A stretch of DNA of 64,000 bases, taken from the NCBI GenBank assembly GCA_964408805.1, contig CAYPAV010000002.1, forward strand, positions 310,001 to 374,000, read 5' to 3'. Positions 58,712-64,000 of this stretch are shown here, in pieces. The translations under genes and the position numbers were made by a program. Within the stretch, counting starts at the first letter, position 1; every line of letters begins with the position of its first letter. This stretch comes from CAYPAV01 sp964408805. GTDB taxonomy: Bacteria; Pseudomonadota; Alphaproteobacteria; UBA8366. The notes under the pieces were generated by a model that saw only the letters and a program-made list of their open reading frames with translations, had not been told where the DNA came from and did not search any database.

Positions 58712-59632
58712 TCATGGCAGGAAATCGGGTCCAGCCAGCGCCTTCAATTCGCGGCCCGCATCACGACCCATGGCGACACCGTCGGCGGCGAGCCCCTCGC
58801 GTTCCGTCACATGCACTTCCGAGCCGTCCGGCCGCGCGACCAGGCCACGGAGATGGAGGCGGTCTTCCTCGCCGAGCCGAGCCAGGCCGGCGATCGGCGT
58901 CTTGCACGACCCGTCGAGTTCGGCGAGAAGCGCCCGCTCGGCCGCGACTTCAAGCCCTGTCGCTTGGTGGTCGATCGCGGCCACCGCCCCGGAAATTCTT
59001 TCATCCTCGGTTCGAATCTCGAGCCCCACCGCGCCCTGACCGACCGCGGGCAGAAGATCGGCGGTCTCGAACACTTCACTGGCAACCTCCTCCTTGCCAA
59101 GCCGATTGAGACCCGCGAGTGCCAAAAGCGTGGCGTCGGCCTCGCCCTTTCTCAGCTTTTCCAGCCTTGTATCGACGTTTCCGCGAAAGGGGATGACCGT
59201 CAGGTCCGGCCGCAAGGCCAACACTTGCGCTTGTCGGCGGAGCGACGCGGAACCGATCACCGAACCCGCGGGAAGTGCATGGAGCGTGTCGCCAGAGGCG
59301 GATATGAAGGCGTCGCGCGGGTCCTCGCGCGGCAATACGGCGCCGAGGGTGAGGCCGTCCGGCAGTTCGGTCAGCATGTCCTTGACCGAATGAACCGCGA
59401 TATCGAGCGTACCTCCTAGCAACCCATCCTCTATTTCCTCGGTGAAAAGCCCCTTGCCGCCAATCTCGGATAGGGTCCGATCCTGGACCCGGTCGCCCAT
59501 CGTTCGAATAACTACGATTTCGACCGTGAGTTCGGGATGCGCTTGACGGAGTCCGTCCCTAACCGCCTCCCCCTGGATCAAGGCCAAGGGCGATCCGCGG
59601 GTGCCAATTCGTATTGTTTCCGACTCCGACAT
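58712..59632 (-). CDS. hemC: Porphobilinogen deaminase (hydroxymethylbilane synthase)
   Basis: 306 residues, full length. It polymerises four porphobilinogens to hydroxymethylbilane in the cytosol. IRIGTRGSPLALIQGEAV at the start, KGLFTEEIEDGLLGGTLDIAVHSVKDM (residues 60-87), LPREDPRDAFIS, GSASLRRQAQVLALRPDLTVIPFRGNVDTRLEKL near 128-162, and the cofactor-attachment Cys in ELDGSCKTPIAGLARL near residue 240. AAGGAG lies seven bases before the ATG. It is the first gene of the minus-strand heme operon and is divergent from tsaD with 82 bases between. Confidence 0.97.
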   Translation of the reverse strand: MSESETIRIGTRGSPLALIQGEAVRDGLRQAHPELTVEIVVIRTMGDRVQDRTLSEIGGKGLFTEEIEDGLLGGTLDIAVHSVKDMLTELPDGLTLGAVLPREDPRDAFISASGDTLHALPAGSVIGSASLRRQAQVLALRPDLTVIPFRGNVDTRLEKLRKGEADATLLALAGLNRLGKEEVASEVFETADLLPAVGQGAVGLEIRTEDERISGAVAAIDHQATGLEVAAERALLAELDGSCKTPIAGLARLGEEDRLHLRGLVARPDGSEVHVTEREGLAADGVAMGRDAGRELKALAGPDFLP

Positions 59633-59714
59633 GTCGACTCCTTGCCTATTGCATATTTGCGAGGCGGAAGGGATTTGCCTCCAACCCGCCTTGCCCCTAA
59701 AACCCGAGACTATA

Positions 59715-60749
59715 ATGCTGGTGCTCGGAATAGAAACCTCGTGTGACGAGACGGCGACGGCAATCGTCCGCGACGATGGGGAAATTATTGCGAATCTGGT
59801 GCTCTCGCAGATGGAGGAGCACCGCCCCTATGGCGGTGTCGTACCCGAGATCGCGGCGCGAAGCCACCTTGCGCATCTGCCGGACCTTCTCTGCCGTACC
59901 GTGGCATCGACGGAGATCCCCTTTGCCGCCCTCGACGGCGTCGCGGTCACGAGCGGCCCCGGCCTGATCGGCGGTGTCATGGTCGGCATGATGGCGGCCA
60001 AGGCGATCGCTTTGGTGCATGACATTCCCTTCCTTGCCGTCAACCACATGGAAGCACATGCATTGACCCCGCGACTGGTCGAAGACGTGGAATTTCCCTA
60101 TCTGGCCCTGCTCGCCTCGGGAGGACATTGCCAACTCGTCGCGGTCGAGGCACCGGGGCGGTATCAAATCTTCGGATCGACGGTCGACGACGCGATCGGC
60201 GAGGCCTTCGATAAGACGGCGGCGCTGCTTGGCCTTCCCTATCCTGGTGGTCCCGCCGTCGAGGCGGCGGCCAAGAAGGGCGATCCCGAACGATACGCCC
60301 TGCCGCGGCCGATGAAGGGTCGCCCAAACTGCGATTTTTCTTTTTCCGGCCTGAAAACAGCAGTCCGGCGGACGATTGAACGCGAGACCAATAGCGAGTT
60401 TCTCGTCGCGGACATCGCAGCCTCGTTTCAAGCGGCGGTCGCCGATGTCGTCCGCGACCGGAGCGAAAACGCAATTCGCCGGTTCAAGACCGAATTCCCC
60501 AAAGGCCGGCAACTGATCACGGCGGGCGGCGTCGGTTCCAACAAACCGCTGCGCGCGGCATTGCGGGAGACGGCGGAAACCCACGACTTGGCGTTCGTCG
60601 CACCACCGCCCCCGCTTTGTACCGACAACGGCGCGATGGTGGCATGGGCCGGCATCGAGCGATTGCGGGCCGGGCTAATCGACGACCTCGATTTCGCACC
60701 TCGGCCGCGTTGGCCGCTTGACGAGACCCGCCCCGGCCCGTCACGCTAG
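59715..60749 (+). CDS. tsaD: tRNA N6-threonylcarbamoyladenosine transferase
   Basis: 344 residues from ATG 59715; the open frame upstream runs into hemC and is not used. TsaD transfers threonylcarbamoyl to A37 of ANN-decoding tRNAs with TsaB and TsaE. Motifs: VLGIETSCDETATAIV, HLAHLPDLL (family R-x-H equivalent ARSHLAHL), GPGLIGGVMVGMMAAKAIAL, the metal site NHMEAHAL near residue 115, LLASGGHCQLV, DDAIGEAFDKTAALLGLPYPGGPAVE and VAPPPPLCTDNGAMVAW. It begins the plus-strand core block with gpsA 4 bases later. Confidence 0.97.
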   Translation: MLVLGIETSCDETATAIVRDDGEIIANLVLSQMEEHRPYGGVVPEIAARSHLAHLPDLLCRTVASTEIPFAALDGVAVTSGPGLIGGVMVGMMAAKAIALVHDIPFLAVNHMEAHALTPRLVEDVEFPYLALLASGGHCQLVAVEAPGRYQIFGSTVDDAIGEAFDKTAALLGLPYPGGPAVEAAAKKGDPERYALPRPMKGRPNCDFSFSGLKTAVRRTIERETNSEFLVADIAASFQAAVADVVRDRSENAIRRFKTEFPKGRQLITAGGVGSNKPLRAALRETAETHDLAFVAPPPPLCTDNGAMVAWAGIERLRAGLIDDLDFAPRPRWPLDETRPGPSR

Positions 60750-60753
60750 TCCC

Positions 60754-61773
60754 ATGGCACGGATATCCATCATCGGCGCCGGCGCATGGGGTACCGCACT
60801 TGCCTGCATCGCGCGGCGCGGCGGACACGAAACGATCCTTTGGGCACGCGAACCCGAAGTAGCCCAGTCGATCAACAACGGCCAAGGCAATCCGCTTTAT
60901 CTACCGGATGTCCCGCTCGAGGCCGGCATTGAAGCGTCGAGCGAGCTTGCCTCCGCCGTCGAGAACTCCGACGCGGTGATGCTGGTAGTGCCTTCCCAAT
61001 TCCTGCGCCAGGTGGTCGAGGCGGCCGCGCCGCATCTGCCCGGCGATGCGCCCATCGTGATATGCGCCAAGGGCATCGAAACGACCAGCGGCGCGTTGAT
61101 GACGGAAATGGTCGAGGCGGCCCTCCCTAGTGCCGAGATAGCGGTCCTCTCGGGCCCGACTTTCGCGCGGGAGGTAGCGGCTGGCCTGCCGACCGCGGCG
61201 ACGCTCGCCTGCCAGGATGCGGAGATCGGCAGCGGATTGATCGAGATGATCGGCGACAAGCGGTTTCGCCCCTACCTTTCGGATGACATCGTGGGTGCCG
61301 AAATCGGCGGCGCGGTCAAGAATGTGCTCGCGATCGCTTGCGGTATCGTCACGGGCAAGAAGTTCGGTGACAACGCGCGCGCCGCGTTGATCACGCGGGG
61401 TCTCTCCGAAATGGTTCGCTTCGGTCTGGCGAAGGGCGCCAAGCTGGAGACTATGATGGGACTTTCGGGACTGGGCGATCTCACACTGACGTGCAATGGC
61501 CCGCAATCACGGAACATGTCGCTCGGGATGGCGCTCGGCGAGGGACGGGACCTCGAGTCGATACTGGGCGAAAGGCGGTCGGTCGCCGAGGGCGTGGAGA
61601 CCGCGCGCGCGATAACGATGGTGGCGCGACGGCTTGGTGTTGAGATGCCGATCTGCGAGGCAGTCAACAGCATCCTCCATGAGGGCGAGGAAATCGATAA
61701 CGTCATCGCCGAGCTGCTACGTCGACCTTTCCGCCCCGAATCAGTCATGGCCGATCGCCTAACGAACGACTGA
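60754..61773 (+). CDS. gpsA: Glycerol-3-phosphate dehydrogenase [NAD(P)+]
   Basis: 339 residues from ATG 60754; the reading frame is open 12 codons upstream inside tsaD, but the Rossmann fold begins here. It reduces dihydroxyacetone phosphate to sn-glycerol-3-phosphate for phospholipids. Motifs: ISIIGAGAWGTALA (residues 4-17), VVPSQFLRQVV, ICAKGIE, LSGPTFAREVAAGLPTAA near 138, the catalytic Lys in EIGGAVKNVLAIACGIVTGKKFGDNARAALITRGLSEM (K190 region), MMGLSGLGDLTLTC and RSVAEGVETA. Four bases after tsaD, so co-transcribed. Confidence 0.97.
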   Translation: MARISIIGAGAWGTALACIARRGGHETILWAREPEVAQSINNGQGNPLYLPDVPLEAGIEASSELASAVENSDAVMLVVPSQFLRQVVEAAAPHLPGDAPIVICAKGIETTSGALMTEMVEAALPSAEIAVLSGPTFAREVAAGLPTAATLACQDAEIGSGLIEMIGDKRFRPYLSDDIVGAEIGGAVKNVLAIACGIVTGKKFGDNARAALITRGLSEMVRFGLAKGAKLETMMGLSGLGDLTLTCNGPQSRNMSLGMALGEGRDLESILGERRSVAEGVETARAITMVARRLGVEMPICEAVNSILHEGEEIDNVIAELLRRPFRPESVMADRLTND

Positions 61774-61837
61774 CTTGCAACCTCTGGAATGCGGCGTCAC
61801 GTTTTCTAGGTTCAATCACAACGCATGGGGATGTCAG

Positions 61838-62251
61838 ATGGCTTATTGGTTGATGAAATCGGAACCCGGCACCTGGTCCTGGGATGATCAGGTCCGAGAC
61901 GGTGTCGCCGAATGGGACGGCGTTCGGAACCATCAGGCCGCGAACAACATGAAGGCCATGGAAATCGGCGACAAGGCCTTTTTCTATCATTCCGTCAAGG
62001 AAAAGCGCGTGGTGGGAATCGTCGAGATCGTGAAGGAGTATTACCCCGACCCGACCGACGCTTCCGGCCGATTCGGCATGGTCGACGTAAAGGCGCTCGA
62101 GCCGATGGCGAAGCCCGTCACGCTGGCGGATATCAAAGCCGAACCACGATTGTCGGAACTCGCCCTCGTCCGTCAATCCCGCCTGTCGGTCACGCCGATC
62201 GACGATGACGCCTGGGATTTGATCTGCGCCATGGGCGAGACCCGGATTTGA
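61838..62251 (+). CDS. EVE-domain (PUA-like) protein
   Basis: 137 residues from ATG 61838. The EVE domain fills it: MAYWLMKSEPGTWSWDDQVRDG, WDGVRNHQAANNMKAMEIGDKAFFYHS, VVGIVEIVKEYYPDPTDASGRFGMVDVKAL and LSELALVRQSRLSVTPIDDDAWDLIC. EVE proteins have a pocket for modified bases, related to YTH readers of methyladenosine. Location after tsaD-gpsA is common in alphaproteobacteria. It is stably linked to housekeeping genes here rather than to a restriction locus, so a role with modified nucleotides in RNA or DNA is possible but unproven. Confidence 0.93.
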   Translation: MAYWLMKSEPGTWSWDDQVRDGVAEWDGVRNHQAANNMKAMEIGDKAFFYHSVKEKRVVGIVEIVKEYYPDPTDASGRFGMVDVKALEPMAKPVTLADIKAEPRLSELALVRQSRLSVTPIDDDAWDLICAMGETRI

Positions 62252-62613
62252 GTCTGTATCTCTGCCGCCTCACCGACATTCCCGACGGAGAAGGCAAGGG
62301 GTTCGAACTGAACGCCGCCGAAGGCGAGGAACTCGAAATATTTGTCGTCCGGCGGGGCGAGAAGGTGTTCGGCTACCTCAATTCCTGCCCTCACATCGGC
62401 ACGCCGCTCAATTGGGAAGACGACAGGTTCATGACCATGGACAAATCCCAGATCCTTTGCGCCACCCACGGCGCGACCTTCCGCATTGAGGATGGCCATT
62501 GCACGTCGGGACCCTGTACCGGGCTCACCCTGGGATCGGTGAAAATAAATTGCGGCGGCGGCGAAATTTCATTGTCCGCCGAGGCCTATTCCTCGGTCGT
62601 AAAAGTCTCGTAA
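62248..62613 (+). CDS. Rieske [2Fe-2S] ferredoxin-like protein
   Basis: 121 residues from TTG 62248, whose last two bases form the stop of the EVE gene (TTGA overlap), so translation is coupled. Cluster ligands: C47/H49 in SCPHIGTPLNW and C71/H74 in LCATHGATFRIEDGHCTSGPC, the classical CxH...CxxH Rieske spacing. No membrane helix, so it is a soluble electron carrier for an oxygenase or other redox enzyme. No oxygenase adjoins it. The final 28 bases overlap the 3' end of the convergent creatininase-family gene. Confidence 0.9.
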   Translation: MSLYLCRLTDIPDGEGKGFELNAAEGEELEIFVVRRGEKVFGYLNSCPHIGTPLNWEDDRFMTMDKSQILCATHGATFRIEDGHCTSGPCTGLTLGSVKINCGGGEISLSAEAYSSVVKVS

Positions 62614-63383
62614 ACCTCGGTCAGCTCGGCGACCGCTATTTCGACCAGTCGCTCGCCGTCCTCGGCATTCGAGAGCGAGGGGTCCGAAGCCATGCGTCCG
62701 TCCGGGAAAAGCTTTCTATAGTCGTCCGGTCCCTGATAGGCGCGGGTCGCCTTGGCCGCGGGCTCCAGCGGGATATCCCGCTTTTGGTCCGGAAACGCAT
62801 ACCAGGTCACCGAGACCTCGGAAGGTGTTGCGTGAAAGCCCTCCCGGTCGCCATAGAGCTCCTTCCGCAAGGCCGTTGTCCGCTCTCCCATCCACCAATT
62901 CCGCAAAGTACAGCGAATGCTTGCCGAAGGCGCGTTCCGTCCGGGGGCCGATTCGGATGAAAGCTCCCCCAGTTCGTTCTGGATCTGGCTGAACGCGGTG
63001 TTGACCGGATGGGTGTTGCCGCCATGGCCGTTTATGAAGAAGAAGCGCTCGAATCCGTGGCGCGCCAGTGACATCACGATATCGCGGACGACCAGGACCA
63101 ACGTCGACGGCTGCAGCGTAATCGTCCCCGGAAAGGCCATGTGGTGTTGCGCCATTCCATAGGAGACCGTCGGCGCTACCATCGTTTCCGTCACCTCGCC
63201 GACCCGGCGAGCGATAATTTCGGCGGTGAGCGCATCGGTGCCGATGAGCCCCGAGGGCCCATGCTGTTCCGTCGAGCCGGTCGGTATGATCGCGCCCCGC
63301 TTGGTCTTCAGATAGGTCTCTATCTCGGGCCAGGTGGCATGTTGCAGAAGCACCTCGATCTCCCCTCCTCGTCCCGCCGCCAA
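62586..63383 (-). CDS. Creatininase-family amidohydrolase
   Basis: 265 residues. Metal-binding family stretches: AIIPTGSTEQHGPSGLIGTDALTAEIIARR (E and H and D ligands, residues 31-60), VAPTVSYGMAQHHMAFPGTITL near 90, FFFINGHGGNTHPVNTAFSQI near 135 (the NGHGGN signature) and HATPSEVSVTWYAFP near 192 (late Glu ligand). Family members hydrolyse creatinine, formamides in riboflavin/F420 synthesis, or mycofactocin precursors. The substrate here is unknown; it fits the window's abundance of cyclic-amide chemistry. Convergent with the Rieske gene and divergent from acs. Confidence 0.9.
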   Translation of the reverse strand: MAAGRGGEIEVLLQHATWPEIETYLKTKRGAIIPTGSTEQHGPSGLIGTDALTAEIIARRVGEVTETMVAPTVSYGMAQHHMAFPGTITLQPSTLVLVVRDIVMSLARHGFERFFFINGHGGNTHPVNTAFSQIQNELGELSSESAPGRNAPSASIRCTLRNWWMGERTTALRKELYGDREGFHATPSEVSVTWYAFPDQKRDIPLEPAAKATRAYQGPDDYRKLFPDGRMASDPSLSNAEDGERLVEIAVAELTEVYETFTTEE

Positions 63384-63489
63384 CTTGTCTCCGAGACAAA
63401 ATCTGCCATTATTAGCGAAGGGTCAAACGCCGTGTCCTTCGCGGCTAAAAGAAGCTACGAGCTTTAACCTGTTGGGGAGCGAATCAATC

Positions 63490-64000
63490 ATGTCCGATCA
63501 TAGTCTGTTTCCGGTTCCCGATTCGGTCGCGAAGGCGGCCTGGGTCGACAATGACGCTTACCTCGAAATGTACGGGGCTTCGATCGAGGATCCCGAAGGA
63601 TTCTGGGCCGAGCAAGGCAAGCGAATCGATTGGTTCAAACCCTATACGAAGATCAAGGACGTCTCCTACGGCGAAGACGATGTCCATGTAAAATGGTTCT
63701 ACGACGGCGCATTGAACGCCGCCCATAATTGCCTGGATCGTCATTTGGCGACGCGCGGCGATCAGACCGCAATCATTTGGGAAGGCGACGATCCGGTGGA
63801 CGACAAGACGTTCACCTACAAGGAACTTCACGAGCTCGTCTGTAAATTCGCGAACGGCTTGAAATCGCTCGGCACCAAGAAAGGGGACCGAATTACGATT
63901 TATCTGCCGATGATTCCCGAGATCGCCGTCGCCGTCTTGGCTTGCGCGCGCATCGGGGCCGTTCATTCAGTCGTCTTCGGCGGTTTTTCGCCGGATTCCC
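63490..64000 (+). CDS. acs: Acetyl-CoA synthetase, 5' part
   Basis: The first 170 codons are in the window; the gene runs off the end. ATG 63490 is preceded by GGGGAGCG. N-terminal Acs signature: AYLEMYGASIEDPEGFWAEQGKRIDWFKPYTKIKDVSY (residues 22-60), VKWFYDGALNAAHNCLDRHL near 68, FTYKELHELVCKFANGLKSLGTKKGDRITIYLPMIPE and CARIGAVHSVVFGGFSPDS. It makes acetyl-CoA from acetate, ATP and CoA via acetyl-AMP. The catalytic core motifs and acetylation lysine lie beyond the window. Confidence 0.95.
   Translation, partial: MSDHSLFPVPDSVAKAAWVDNDAYLEMYGASIEDPEGFWAEQGKRIDWFKPYTKIKDVSYGEDDVHVKWFYDGALNAAHNCLDRHLATRGDQTAIIWEGDDPVDDKTFTYKELHELVCKFANGLKSLGTKKGDRITIYLPMIPEIAVAVLACARIGAVHSVVFGGFSPDS

Noticed and set aside
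1..64000. tRNA, rRNA, CRISPR arrays, insertion sequences
   Set aside because: I looked for T-loop-like GTTCGAATC contexts with paired arms, regularly spaced repeats and transposase motifs and found none convincing. A covariance-model and repeat search would be needed to exclude them fully.

Overview
The window looks like a chromosomal piece of a GC-rich alphaproteobacterium, most likely of the Rhodospirillales type. This rests on gene content and order. The heme block hemC-hemD-(mitofilin/Mic60-like)-hemY lies back to back with tsaD-gpsA-EVE, which is a typical alphaproteobacterial arrangement. Ribosome binding sites are of the GGAG/GAGG type. I saw no rRNA or tRNA gene, no CRISPR array, no transposase and no clear integrase.

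Layout. 1-3.5 kb: a basic hypothetical protein, an isocitrate lyase/PEP mutase-family protein, a divergent alanine-racemase-like PLP protein and a small ParB-like protein. 3.5-6.5 kb: a class III adenylate cyclase with TPRs, and a dipeptidase-like protein that lacks part of its metal site. 6.5-13.6 kb: a tight minus-strand five-gene operon (aminotransferase, HyuB-like, HyuA-like, ThDP enzyme, AhpD/CMD-like protein) that looks like an uncharacterised catabolic pathway. 13.7-20.7 kb: a Sel1-repeat protein, two small unknowns, a Ser/Thr kinase broken by a 7-base homopolymer, an FMN 2-hydroxyacid dehydrogenase, an orphan NDP-hexose 2,3-dehydratase convergent with a GT2 glycosyltransferase, and a UPF0178 protein. 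20.7-36 kb: mostly single genes, namely several alpha/beta hydrolases, a heme-sensor-like histidine kinase, a racemase-fold protein without its cysteines, a nitroreductase, an SDR, a twin-receiver response regulator, purC, a cysteine amidohydrolase, a gamma-glutamyltransferase, a small membrane protein interrupted by UGA, an orphan MlaC and a second Sel1 protein.

35.8-53.2 kb is an accessory metabolic region. It holds a D-glutamate-cyclase-like protein, a heme-oxygenase-fold diiron protein, three separate TauD-type dioxygenases, a tandem pair of 4,5-dihydroxyphthalate-decarboxylase-like proteins, gdhA, three exported envelope proteins (one an OmpA lipoprotein), an orphan peptide-type ABC binding protein, an NAD epimerase and a second HyuB-HyuA pair. 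53.2-64 kb returns to core genome: a DUF4126 membrane protein, a small XRE regulator with repeated TTTTGTC boxes, the heme block, tsaD-gpsA-EVE-Rieske, a creatininase-family protein and the start of acs.

A theme runs through the window but is not proven. Many genes concern gamma-glutamyl, 5-oxoproline, D-amino acid or small-amide chemistry: GGT, the D-glutamate-cyclase-like protein, two HyuA/HyuB pairs, racemase-like proteins, the dipeptidase-like protein, glutamate dehydrogenase and the amidohydrolases. The best candidates for something undescribed are the 6.5-13.6 kb operon, the diiron/TauD/decarboxylase-like region at 36-48 kb, the Mic60-like protein with an N-terminal helix-turn-helix, and the UGA-interrupted small membrane protein.
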